Assembly: GCA_938028745.1 (NCBI GenBank)
Contig: CALIZL010000039.1
Coordinates: forward strand, 1 to 64,000
Length of the DNA: 64,000 nucleotides
Reading direction: 5' to 3'
Source: an uncultured Prevotella sp.
GTDB taxonomy: Bacteria > Bacteroidota > Bacteroidia > Bacteroidales > Bacteroidaceae
Position numbers and translations under genes: made by a program. Numbering within the stretch: the first letter of the stretch is position 1; every line of letters begins with the position of its first letter. The notes below the pieces were generated by a model that worked only from the letters and a program-made list of their open reading frames with translations, was not told the origin of the DNA and ran no database searches. Of the stretch, positions 1-7,672 are shown in pieces.

Positions 1-260
1 TCCATGATGCAAAAGTAATAAAAATAATTTGTCCCCACTAATTTTCCGCTGAGCCGAGAACTGGCCTAAGCAGTAGGCCGCACAGCCATTAACAGCAGAA
101 AAACACCTTAGCCCCCGACTATTGCCGCAGGAAACACATTCGCATGCCGCACATCCGAAAAGTACTTCAAAAGCAATGCTCAGCAAGCCCCTTTGAAAGG
201 CTACGCAAAAAAACACGCATTTTTTAGGCCGCACACCGCACATATTAAAAAAAGAAGTGT

Positions 261-268
261 TATTTTTG
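261..268 (+). promoter_or_regulatory. Bacteroidetes -7 box upstream of glsA-like gene
   Basis: TATTTTTG fits TAnnTTTG, 34 nt before the GTG start at 303. No good -33 TTTG is visible at the usual distance, so this is a partial promoter match. The rest of 1-302 shows no gene. Confidence 0.4.
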
Positions 269-302
269 CAAATTGTTAGTATTGTTTTGATAGAACGACA
301 TT

Positions 303-1157
303 GTGGAGAAAACCATAGACATAGACAACATCCTTAAAAGCAAGATGGGCGACAAGGCTCGTCTTGTGCCCCGTCCGTTGGCAAGATGGCTTAAACACAT
401 CGTGCACCAAGACGAGGTGAACGGTTTTCTTTGGGACAACCGCAAGCTCGTGGGCGTCGACTGGTTGGAGGCTTGCGTAAGCTATCTAGACCTAACGCTA
501 AACGTGCGCGGCATGGAAAACCTGCCTGCCAAAGATGATGGCCGACTGTACACCTTCGTATCTAACCACCCATTGGGCGGCATCGACGGCGTGGCACTTG
601 GCGCAATCGTGGGCAGGCACTACGACGGCAACTTCCGTTATCTGGTTAACGACCTGCTGATGAACCTGCCCGGCTTGGCTCCGCTATGTATTCCAATCAA
701 CAAAACAGGCAACCAAAGTCGCGCTTTCCCTGCTATGGTCGAGGCCGGTTTCAAGTCGCAGCAGCACATGATGATGTTCCCTGCGGGCCTTTGCAGCCGA
801 AGAACGAAAGGCGAGATACGCGACATCCCGTGGACAAAGACGTTCATCGCCAAGAGTGTAGAAACACAAAGAGACGTGGTGCCCATACATTTCGATGGGC
901 AGAACTCCAACTTTTTCTATCGTTTGGCAAATGCTTGCAAACGGCTGGGCATCAAGTTCAATGTGGCCATGCTGTTCCTTGTAGACGAAATGTACAAGAA
1001 CAGGCACAAAACCTTTAACGTAACCATCGGCAAACCCATTCCGTGGCAAACGTTCGACAAGAGCCGAACACCCCAGCAATGGGCACAAGCGGTGCAAAAC
1101 ATGGTGTACCAACTGCCCACTAACAACCAAACCAACGACTTAACCCCTAAGCCATAA
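303..1157 (+). CDS. glsA: Glycine-lipid O-acyltransferase-like protein (LPLAT family)
   Basis: A 284-aa lysophospholipid acyltransferase-type protein. The acyltransferase block NHPLGGIDG carries the HxxxxD catalytic pair, and FPAGLCSRR is the downstream substrate-binding block. It starts with GTG at 303; the next ATG (345) would cut conserved-looking N-terminal sequence. The next gene, 18 nt downstream, encodes a GNAT-type acyltransferase. In Bacteroides thetaiotaomicron such a pair (glsB, glsA) makes glycine lipids: GlsB N-acylates glycine and GlsA adds the second, O-linked acyl chain. The role here is inferred from domain type and pairing. It probably acts at the inner membrane with acyl-ACP as donor. 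A general 1-acylglycerol-3-phosphate acyltransferase is the main alternative. Confidence 0.8.
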   Translation: MEKTIDIDNILKSKMGDKARLVPRPLARWLKHIVHQDEVNGFLWDNRKLVGVDWLEACVSYLDLTLNVRGMENLPAKDDGRLYTFVSNHPLGGIDGVALGAIVGRHYDGNFRYLVNDLLMNLPGLAPLCIPINKTGNQSRAFPAMVEAGFKSQQHMMMFPAGLCSRRTKGEIRDIPWTKTFIAKSVETQRDVVPIHFDGQNSNFFYRLANACKRLGIKFNVAMLFLVDEMYKNRHKTFNVTIGKPIPWQTFDKSRTPQQWAQAVQNMVYQLPTNNQTNDLTPKP

Positions 1158-1175
1158 ACCATAACCGAAGGAAGA

Positions 1176-2165
1176 ATGGAAGAAAAAATCATCCAACCCG
1201 TTGAAAGGGAACTGCTGAGAAGCGAACTCACGCCCAACAAACAATTGCGCCTGACAAACAAGAGCAATAACGAGATATACATCGTTACTGCCCAAGACTC
1301 GCCAAACGTGATGCGAGAGATTGGCCGACTGCGCGAGATTGCGTTCAGAAACGCCGGCGGCGGAACGGGAAAGGCATTGGACATCGACGAGTTCGACACG
1401 ATGGAAGGCGGATATAAGCAGCTCATCGTGTGGAATCCCGATGCCGAAGACATCATTGGGGGATACAGATTTATATACGGAACAGACTGGAAGATGAACG
1501 CCGACGGTCAGCCGCTGTTGGCAACGAGCCACATGTTCAAGTTCTCCAACCGATTTCTCACCGACTATATGCCGTATACGGTGGAGCTAGGCCGTTCGTT
1601 CGTAGCCGTAGAATACCAAAGCATTCGCAAGGGAACGAAGAGCATCTTCGCGCTAGACAACCTTTGGGACGGACTTGGCGCGCTGACGGTTATCAATCCT
1701 AAGCTGAAATACTTCTTCGGAAAGATGACGATGTACCCCTCGTACATTCGTCGCGGCAGGGACATGATACTTTATTTCCTTAAAAAACACTTCGACGATA
1801 AGGAGAATTTAATTACGCCGATGAAACCCCTTATCATCGAAACCGACCCGAAAGAGCTGGAAACGCTGTTCTCGGCAGACGACTTTAAAGAGGACTATAA
1901 GATATTGAACCGCGAAATTCGCGCGCTGGGATATAACATTCCGCCGCTGGTTAACGCCTACATGGGGCTTAGTCCTACGATGAAACTCTTCGGTACAGCC
2001 ATCAACAATGGGTTCGGCGACGTTGAAGAAACAGGCATTCTCATCGCCGTTGACGAGATTCTGGAAGAGAAACGCGTGCGCCACATCGACAGTTTCATCA
2101 CCGAAAACCGAGAGTTGCTGGAACTAACAACGGGACAGAACAAGATTATATATAAGGAGAAGTAG
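1176..2165 (+). CDS. glsB: Glycine-lipid N-acyltransferase-like protein (GNAT/OlsB type)
   Basis: A 329-aa protein of the GNAT-like acyltransferase group that includes OlsB and the haemolysin-like acyltransferases. Seen motifs are a central IGGYRFIYG strand and a later ELGRSFV segment, which is typical of this acyl-ACP-dependent group. It follows the glsA-like gene by 18 nt, with GGAAG just before the ATG, so the two are probably co-transcribed. By analogy with B. thetaiotaomicron GlsB it would transfer a 3-hydroxy-acyl chain to the amino group of glycine, the first step of glycine-lipid synthesis. An ornithine-lipid role is possible, since OlsB does the same chemistry on ornithine. Length is full and no damage is seen. 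Confidence 0.8.
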   Translation: MEEKIIQPVERELLRSELTPNKQLRLTNKSNNEIYIVTAQDSPNVMREIGRLREIAFRNAGGGTGKALDIDEFDTMEGGYKQLIVWNPDAEDIIGGYRFIYGTDWKMNADGQPLLATSHMFKFSNRFLTDYMPYTVELGRSFVAVEYQSIRKGTKSIFALDNLWDGLGALTVINPKLKYFFGKMTMYPSYIRRGRDMILYFLKKHFDDKENLITPMKPLIIETDPKELETLFSADDFKEDYKILNREIRALGYNIPPLVNAYMGLSPTMKLFGTAINNGFGDVEETGILIAVDEILEEKRVRHIDSFITENRELLELTTGQNKIIYKEK

Positions 2166-2329
2166 CCAAGAACGCCCAAAGCTGTTAAGGAATACGACAG
2201 AAAACGAGGTGTAACTCTCGTAGAGTAGCATAACAAGCCGTATGCTGCCAAATGTTGTATTATGACATAATCCCCCCTATGCGAAAGTGTTAAAAGCGAC
2301 TTTAACACAAGCAAAAAGCGACAAAACGC

Positions 2330-2360
2330 TTGAGTAGTACGAATAAATGTATTACCTTTG
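2330..2360 (+). promoter_or_regulatory. Promoter of the small-gene pair
   Basis: TTG at 2330-2332, a 20-nt spacer and TACCTTTG at 2353-2360 match the Bacteroidetes -33/-7 pattern. The first ATG is at 2387, leaving a leader of about 20 nt. Confidence 0.65.
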
Positions 2361-2386
2361 TATTGTTCAGATTAAGTAATACAACC

Positions 2387-2533
2387 ATGAAAAGAAGAGT
2401 TCTATTGACAGAAAGCGAGTTCGATTTGATCGAAACAATTAGAAATTACAAAAGGTGCTTCCCCAATGGAGAACCTGGACTGAGATGGGCTATCGAAAGA
2501 ATGCTTGCAGAACTGCTCGACGAACGGCTCTAA
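2387..2533 (+). CDS. Small hypothetical protein (48 aa)
   Basis: A 48-aa acidic, probably helical protein with no signal peptide or membrane segment; I do not recognise the family. The ATG at 2387 is preferred because the promoter's -7 box ends at 2360, so an upstream in-frame start (2330) would lie inside the promoter. A good promoter and the following DUF5053-like gene 55 nt downstream support it being real. The pair may form one transcript ending at the hairpin at 2903. No function can be assigned. Confidence 0.55.
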   Translation: MKRRVLLTESEFDLIETIRNYKRCFPNGEPGLRWAIERMLAELLDERL

Positions 2534-2588
2534 TTATGAGAACAATATACACCACCAAGGTGGTGACAATAAAAAAAAAGGAGGGACT

Positions 2589-2846
2589 ATGGCAACGATG
2601 ACATTGACAAAAGAAAAAGCGGGAACAATGAAATCCCAATTAAAAGACATTCTGCTCGCCATTTCGTGGGCAGACCTTTCCAAAACATACTTTGGCAAAT
2701 CGAACTCATGGCTCTACCATAAGCTCGATGGTATAGACGGAAATAAGAAACCGATAGAGTTTAACGAGCAAGAGAAAGCCCAGCTTAAAGGCGCATTGGT
2801 AGACCTTGCCGACCGCATTCGGAAAGCTGCCGACAATATACAATAA
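2589..2846 (+). CDS. DUF5053-like small protein
   Basis: An 85-aa protein with the block SNSWLYHKLDGIDGNKKP, which I associate with the Bacteroidales family DUF5053 (function unknown). The ATG at 2589 is set by a strong AGGAGG ending 4-5 nt upstream, one of the few strong Shine-Dalgarno sites in the window. The mix of helical segments and a WLYHKLDG core suggests a small DNA-binding or adaptor fold, but that is a guess. It is followed by a 10-bp-stem hairpin terminator. Confidence 0.7.
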   Translation: MATMTLTKEKAGTMKSQLKDILLAISWADLSKTYFGKSNSWLYHKLDGIDGNKKPIEFNEQEKAQLKGALVDLADRIRKAADNIQ

Positions 2847-2902
2847 GCCTCGGTTGTATTACACCGTTGAGCAAAAGCCGCCATTGGGTTTGTGGCGCAC
2901 CC

Positions 2903-2935
2903 ATAACCTCTCAACAAAATGAGAGGTTATTTTAT
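2903..2935 (+). terminator. Hairpin terminator after DUF5053-like gene
   Basis: ATAACCTCTC (2903-2912) pairs with GAGAGGTTAT (2921-2930) around an 8-nt loop and is followed by a short T-rich stretch. It lies 57 nt past the stop codon. Confidence 0.7.
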
Positions 2936-3010
2936 TGAAGATAATGTGCAACTTGATCTTTTTGCCTTACACGGAATAGAGCTTTTACAACAAAACTCTC
3001 CCCAAATACG

Positions 3011-3051
3011 CAATCGGCCACGCCATTGGAAACCCAATGCGTGGCCGATTG
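3011..3051 (-). terminator. Large hairpin downstream of tRNA-Pro
   Basis: CAATCGGCCACG (3011-3022) pairs with CGTGGCCGATTG (3040-3051), and an inner CATTGG/CCAATG pair extends the stem after a one-base bulge. It sits 8 nt past the 3' end of tRNA-Pro. The minus-strand T-tract is weak; the structure could work in both directions. Confidence 0.55.
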
Positions 3052-3058
3052 TTTTAGG

Positions 3059-3131
3059 TCGGGATGAGGCGACTCGAACGCCCGACCCCTACGTCCCGAA
3101 CGTAGTGCGCTACCAACTGCGCTACATCCCG
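3059..3131 (-). tRNA. tRNA-Pro (anticodon CGG)
   Basis: A 73-nt cloverleaf reads from 3131 down. The acceptor CGGGATG pairs with CATCCCG, the D-arm is GCGCAGTTGGTAGCGC, and the anticodon stem CTACG/CGTAG encloses loop TTCGGGA (anticodon CGG). The T-arm contains GTTCGAGTC. The discriminator is A and CCA is not encoded. Confidence 0.95.
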
Positions 3132-3202
3132 ATGCCAAACGAAGGCCAATTACAAACCGCAATATTGCTTACGCAACTGGCTTTCTCCGCTTAAATGCGG
3201 TG

Positions 3203-3236
3203 CAAAGGTACTGCAAAAATCTGAATAACGTGCAAA
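3203..3236 (-). promoter_or_regulatory. Promoter of tRNA-Pro
   Basis: On the minus strand TACCTTTG (3210-3203) forms the -7 box, with TTTG (3236-3233) 22 nt upstream. The leader to the mature tRNA is about 65 nt. Confidence 0.5.
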
Positions 3237-3270
3237 TGATGAGAAAATATTAAAGAAAATGCAGAGAATG

Positions 3271-3302
3271 TTTGCCAGTTACATAAATTATCACTACCTT
3301 TG
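3271..3302 (+). promoter_or_regulatory. Promoter of tRNA-Phe
   Basis: TTTG (3271-3274), a 20-nt spacer and TACCTTTG (3295-3302) give a textbook Bacteroidetes promoter. The mature tRNA starts 20 nt after the -7 box. Confidence 0.85.
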
Positions 3303-3321
3303 CACTCGCAATTCAGAAGTT

Positions 3322-3394
3322 GGTGCCATAGCTCAGTTGGTAGAGCAAAGGACTGAAAATCCTTGTGTCCCCGGTTCGATTCCTGGTGGCACCA
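3322..3394 (+). tRNA. tRNA-Phe (anticodon GAA)
   Basis: A 73-nt cloverleaf: acceptor GGTGCCA pairs with TGGCACC, the D-arm is GCTCAGTTGGTAGAGC, and the anticodon loop CTGAAAA lies between AGGA and TCCT. The T-arm contains GGTTCGATTCC. The discriminator is A and CCA is not encoded. Confidence 0.96.
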
Positions 3395-3421
3395 CAATTT
3401 TTTGGTTAATAAATTGTGTGG

Positions 3422-3456
3422 GTCTTTGAAGTCGTGAGATTTCAAGGACTTTTTTT
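3422..3456 (+). terminator. Terminator of tRNA-Phe
   Basis: GTCTTTGAA (3422-3430) pairs with TTCAAGGAC (3441-3449), including one G-U pair, and is followed by seven T. It lies 28 nt past the tRNA. Confidence 0.75.
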
Positions 3457-3552
3457 ATGCCCCAAACTTAGCCCTATCCCTTCTTCTTTAAATGCCAAAA
3501 AGAAACGCACAACCCTTTCTTCGCACTTCGCTCGGCACACCTGCCACCACCT

Positions 3553-3720
3553 CACCTTACATAATAAGGAGTGCCATTCGCACACCACCCAACACCATCA
3601 CGCCCAACCAGCACCACCTCACCTTATATAACAAGGAGTGTCATTTGCACACCAACCAATACCATCACGTCCAACCAACACCACCACACCTTATATAATA
3701 AGGAGTGCCATCTGCACCAC
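3553..3720 (+). repeat. 67-bp tandem repeat with an internal palindrome
   Basis: Three copies start at about 3553, 3620 and 3687, exactly 67 bp apart; the third is partial. Each begins CACCTTAyATAAyAAGGAGT, where CCTTAT/ATAAGG is palindromic, followed by a C/A-rich stretch. Since 67 is not a multiple of 3, short open frames here shift from copy to copy and are not credible genes. The array lies between tRNA-Phe and the sulfatase gene. Confidence 0.8.
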
Positions 3721-3805
3721 ATCCACCACCCCATACCCATTCAAAATATTTCGCCCACCAAACAAAAAATGTGGCATTGGGGGCATCCATCCCCACGATT
3801 TTGTG

Positions 3806-3813
3806 TACTTTTG
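3806..3813 (+). promoter_or_regulatory. -7 box upstream of sulfatase
   Basis: TACTTTTG matches TAnnTTTG, 83 nt before the chosen start. The nearest upstream TTG (3777) is 26 nt away, so the -33 part is poor. Confidence 0.4.
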
Positions 3814-3895
3814 TAGCACATAACGCGCTGCCTACATGCTCGCCACATGCTTAACGGGCACATGTCAGCGCAAAACACAACCAACTTACACAAAG

Positions 3896-5647
3896 ATGAA
3901 TCTACCATCCCATCTCTCGCTCACCATGCTTCCTGCCCTCGCATTGGCCACAACGGCCGATAAGGCAGTGGCACAAACCAACGACACCCGCCACCCCAAG
4001 TGCCCTGAACTGGCCACAGTTCCCGTAAACGCAGCACCGCAAGCCACTGCCGTGCGCCCCAACATATTATATATCATGTGCGACGACCACTCCATGCAAA
4101 CCATCAGCGCATACGGCAGTGCCCTATCTAAGCTTGCGCCCACGCCCAACATCGACCGATTGGCGCGCCGCGGCATGCTGTTCAGGTCGGCATTTGTCGA
4201 AAACTCGCTGTCAACGCCCAGTCGCGCCTGCCTCATAACTGGCCTTTACAGCCACCAAAACGGGCAACGACAACTGGGAGAAGGCATCGATACCACCCGA
4301 ACTTTTTTCAGCGAACTGCTACAAAAGGCGGGCTACACCACGGGAATGGTGGGCAAATGGCACATGCACTGCCGCCCCAAGGGCTTCGATTTCTTCCATA
4401 TCCTCAATAACCAAGGCTCTTACTACAACCCCGTGTTCTGCTCCAACCGCGAATATGGTAAGTACAAGCAAGAGAAAGGCTACGCAACGACACTCATTAC
4501 CGACCATGCCATCAACTTCTTAGAGCATCGCGACAAGTCTAAACCCTTCTGCTTGCTGGTGCATCACAAGGCACCGCACCGCAATTGGATGCCCGAAGAA
4601 AAATATTTCGGCCTTTATGGCGACGTAGAATTCCCACTTCCCAAAACCTTTTGGGACGATTACGCCACGCGCGGGTCGGCTGCCAGAACGCAAAAGATGC
4701 GCATCGACGACGACTTGCGCATGATTCAAGACCTGAAAGTGCCCGAAACGCTAGACACGGCCGACGTGGAAAGCATGGACTCGTATTACGCACTGCTCGG
4801 CGAAACAAGCCGATTTACCCCCGAACAGCGCGTGGCCTTCGACAAATACTACATGCCAAGGAACAAGAAGTTTATCGAATCAAAACTCACAGGCAAGGAA
4901 TTGGTGAAGTGGAAATACCAAAACTACATTCGCGACTACGCTGCCGTGATACGTTCTGTTGACGACAACGTGGGCCGACTGCTCGATTATCTGGAACAAA
5001 ACGGACTTAGCGACAACACCATCGTGGTGTACACCTCCGACCAAGGCTTCTACATGGGCGAACACGGATGGTTTGATAAGCGCTTTATGTACGAAGAATC
5101 GTTTCACACGCCGCTCATCATCAGCTATCCCGGACATGTAAAAGAAGGAACAGAATGCAACCAACTGGTGCAGAACATCGACTTCGCACCCACTTTCCTC
5201 GAACTTGCAGGGGTGAAAAAGCCCACCGAGATGAGCGGACGTAGCCTGCAACCACTATTTAAAGGAGCAAAGGTAAAGAATTGGCGTAAAGACCTTTACT
5301 ACCACTATTACGACTATCCCACTTACCACCTTGTGCGCAAGCACGATGGCGTACGCAACGAACGCTACAAGCTTATCCACTTCTACGGCAAGGGCAGCGA
5401 CCGCGCCGTGCAAGAAAACAAGTACCAACGCACGCCCGGAACCAGCGAATATTATACCTATCAGGCATTGAAACGCATCAATTACTTCCGCGATGATACC
5501 GACATAGACTATTACGAGCTGTACGACTTGCAGGTCGACCCCGACGAACTGAACAACATCTACGGCAAACCGGGTACAGAAAAGGTTACCAAACAGTTGC
5601 TTAAACGATTGGGCGAATACCGCAAAGAACTGAAAGTAGACGAATAA
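3896..5647 (+). CDS. Sulfatase (S1 family, Ser-type)
   Basis: A 583-aa secreted sulfatase that would cut sulfate esters from sulfated glycans in the periplasm or outside the cell. The ATG at 3896 gives a signal-peptide-like start ending near AVAQ. CDDHS (62-66) supplies metal-binding Asp. The active-site motif S106-T-P-S-R110 is the Ser form of C/SxPxR and must be converted to formylglycine by an anaerobic maturase (anSME), not seen in this window. GKWH and the late Asp/His-rich strands are present. The C-terminal part, with YYHYYDYP and GVRNERYKLIHFY, resembles S1_11/S1_8 enzymes such as GlcNAc-6-O-sulfatases; that substrate is an inference. murF follows 81 nt downstream, with no obvious functional link. 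Confidence 0.88.
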   Translation: MNLPSHLSLTMLPALALATTADKAVAQTNDTRHPKCPELATVPVNAAPQATAVRPNILYIMCDDHSMQTISAYGSALSKLAPTPNIDRLARRGMLFRSAFVENSLSTPSRACLITGLYSHQNGQRQLGEGIDTTRTFFSELLQKAGYTTGMVGKWHMHCRPKGFDFFHILNNQGSYYNPVFCSNREYGKYKQEKGYATTLITDHAINFLEHRDKSKPFCLLVHHKAPHRNWMPEEKYFGLYGDVEFPLPKTFWDDYATRGSAARTQKMRIDDDLRMIQDLKVPETLDTADVESMDSYYALLGETSRFTPEQRVAFDKYYMPRNKKFIESKLTGKELVKWKYQNYIRDYAAVIRSVDDNVGRLLDYLEQNGLSDNTIVVYTSDQGFYMGEHGWFDKRFMYEESFHTPLIISYPGHVKEGTECNQLVQNIDFAPTFLELAGVKKPTEMSGRSLQPLFKGAKVKNWRKDLYYHYYDYPTYHLVRKHDGVRNERYKLIHFYGKGSDRAVQENKYQRTPGTSEYYTYQALKRINYFRDDTDIDYYELYDLQVDPDELNNIYGKPGTEKVTKQLLKRLGEYRKELKVDE

Positions 5648-5728
5648 CGCCCACCCTACGGCTAGCGGACGAGAGCAAATTGCCAATTGCCCACACCTCG
5701 CAAAAGCAGCCAACACAAAAGAAAGAAT

Positions 5729-7030
5729 ATGACAACAGAACAGTTATATAAGATTTTTGAACGCCACCCCGTAGTAACCACCGACAGTCGCGACTGCCCT
5801 GCGGGTAGCATTTTCTTCGCCCTCAAAGGCGAATCGTTCAACGGAAACAAGTTCGCTGCCGCGGCCTTGCAGCAAGGTTGCGCCTTTGCCGTGGTAGACG
5901 AGGCCGAATATTGTCCACAAGGCGACGGCCGATACATACTGGTAGACAACGTGTTGCGCGCTTTCCAACTGCTAGCGCGCCACCATCGCCGCACCCTTGG
6001 CACGCGCATAGTGGGCATAACGGGCACCAACGGCAAAACAACCACTAAGGAACTGCTGGCAGCTGTGCTGGGCCAGAAGTACAACGTGCTGTACACTTTG
6101 GGCAATTTCAACAACGACATTGGCGTTCCCAAAACCCTATTACGCCTTAAACACGAACACGAAGTGGCCGTAGTAGAGATGGGTGCCAGTCATCCAGGCG
6201 ACATAAAGACACTGGTCGAGCTGGTTGAACCCGACCTTGCACTCATCACCAACGTAGGCATGGCCCACCTGCAAGGCTTTGGCTCGTTCGAAGGCGTGGT
6301 GAAAACCAAGGGCGAACTATACGACTTTATGCGCCAAAGCAAGCGCGGAAAGGTGTTTGTCGATGCCAACAATCCCCACCTGATGGGCATTGCCGAGGGG
6401 CTAGACCTCGTAACCTACGGCACGCCTTCACGCCCCGACCTCTTCGTTAGCGGCAAAGTGGTTTCGGCTGCCCCCTTCTTACGTTTCGCTTGGCAACGCG
6501 AAGGCGGCGCATGGAACGAGGTTCAAACCCATCTTGTTGGGGCATACAACATGCTAAACATGCTTGCAGCCCTCAGTGTAGGCCTTTTCTTAGGCGTTTC
6601 GGCCGAAGAGGCTAACCGCGCCTTGGCCAATTACGTGCCCAGCAACAACCGTTCGCAACTGGAAGAAACGGCACACAACAAGCTGATTATGGACGCCTAC
6701 AATGCCAACCCCACAAGCATGAGCGTGGCCTTGAACAACTTTCACGATATGGAAGTGCCGCACAAGATGGCCATTTTGGGCGACATGCTCGAATTGGGAG
6801 CCGTTAGCCAAAGCGCACATCAAGCCATTGTCGACCAGCTTTCGCAACTCACACTCGACGAGGTGTGGCTCGTTGGCCCCGAATTTGCCCGCACAAACTG
6901 CGCTTTCCGCAAGTTCAACGATGTAGAAGAAGTGATAGCCGAGCTGAAAAAACACCGCCCCGAAAACCATTACATCCTTGTAAAAGGCAGCAACGGCATA
7001 CATCTCGACAAGTTGCCGCAATGGCTCTAA
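5729..7030 (+). CDS. murF: UDP-N-acetylmuramoyl-tripeptide--D-Ala-D-Ala ligase
   Basis: A 433-aa cytoplasmic peptidoglycan enzyme that adds D-Ala-D-Ala to the UDP-MurNAc-tripeptide using ATP. The P-loop is GITGTNGKTTTKE, followed by the TLGNFNNDIGVP substrate region, EMGASHPGDI and MDAYNANPTSM, all typical of MurF. The start at 5729 (AAAGAATATG) fits family length; an in-frame ATG at 5687 would add 14 unlikely residues. It stands apart from the dcw cluster at the other end of the window, which holds murC, murG and murD. Confidence 0.95.
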   Translation: MTTEQLYKIFERHPVVTTDSRDCPAGSIFFALKGESFNGNKFAAAALQQGCAFAVVDEAEYCPQGDGRYILVDNVLRAFQLLARHHRRTLGTRIVGITGTNGKTTTKELLAAVLGQKYNVLYTLGNFNNDIGVPKTLLRLKHEHEVAVVEMGASHPGDIKTLVELVEPDLALITNVGMAHLQGFGSFEGVVKTKGELYDFMRQSKRGKVFVDANNPHLMGIAEGLDLVTYGTPSRPDLFVSGKVVSAAPFLRFAWQREGGAWNEVQTHLVGAYNMLNMLAALSVGLFLGVSAEEANRALANYVPSNNRSQLEETAHNKLIMDAYNANPTSMSVALNNFHDMEVPHKMAILGDMLELGAVSQSAHQAIVDQLSQLTLDEVWLVGPEFARTNCAFRKFNDVEEVIAELKKHRPENHYILVKGSNGIHLDKLPQWL

Positions 7031-7242
7031 AGGCGCAACATAGAAAATTCATAAACAAAGAACAACACCCCCACTGCGCTACCAGCTACTGCTACGGCAC
7101 ACCTGTCACAAACAACAGATTTCTCTGCTTAGTGTTTTGCACTTTATAGCCAAGGCAAAACGGTTTTGGAATGATTATTTTTAAAAGGTGGTTCTATTAA
7201 AATATCGTACGGCAGCGCGCACATAGGGGGAATACAAAGGGT

Positions 7243-7345
7243 CTTGTACTGACACTACAAGACCCTTGTACAGACACTACAAGACCCTTGTACAGACACT
7301 ACAAGCGTCTTGTAGCGCAACTACAAACGGCATTGTACAGATATA
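7243..7345 (+). repeat. 22-nt direct repeats upstream of susC
   Basis: About four units of TTGTACAGACACTACAAG plus a four-base tail, spaced 22 nt apart; the last is degenerate. CTTGTA and TACAAG within each unit form a small inverted repeat with a 7-nt spacer. The array ends 150 nt upstream of the susC promoter. Confidence 0.75.
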
Positions 7346-7349
7346 TTGC

Positions 7350-7448
7350 TGTATTGCTCTTCACTCTATTGCTCCTTTTATCAGGGCATCTTCCGCATTT
7401 TCTTTCAGTAACATAGTTCACTATGCTGTTTCAAGGAGTAAGCAAAAC
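7350..7448 (+). repeat. 100-bp dispersed element, copy 1
   Basis: It matches 36521-36619 along its length: a TGTATTGCTCTTCACT start, CTTTCAG, the near-palindrome CATAGTTCACTATG (7412-7425), and AAGCAAAACC near the end. There is no coding capacity. Confidence 0.75.
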
Positions 7449-7494
7449 CTGACATTAAACCCAATTTATTCCCCAAAAAATAGTTGTAAGGATA

Positions 7495-7526
7495 TTTGGA
7501 ACTTTCGAAAAAAACGCATAAATTTG
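7495..7526 (+). promoter_or_regulatory. Promoter of the SusC/SusD operon
   Basis: TTTG (7495-7498), a 20-nt spacer and TAAATTTG (7519-7526) match the consensus perfectly. The leader to the susC ATG is about 140 nt, long enough for post-transcriptional control, though no known element is recognised. Confidence 0.8.
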
Positions 7527-7672
7527 CAGCAAACGATTTCTTAACGCCTTTTCGCAATCTAACAACAATACCGCTGACAGTAAAGTAGAACGTGGACAAA
7601 CAGGCAGGAGATCAACAGTATTTAACAACCCCTGTACACTAATCGCAGGGAAAACACGAGCAATTAACAAAA

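Larger units (their letters stand above)
7031..7494. other. Intergenic region before the susC promoter
   Basis: No gene is visible. It holds a 22-nt direct repeat array (7243-7345) and a 100-bp element (7350-7448) shared with 36521-36619; both are listed separately. A 92-aa open frame at 7266 runs through both repeats and is not credible. Confidence 0.6.

Noticed and set aside
3416..3823. Chain of overlapping His/Thr/Pro-rich short frames
   Set aside because: They follow the 67-bp repeats and shift frame with each copy.
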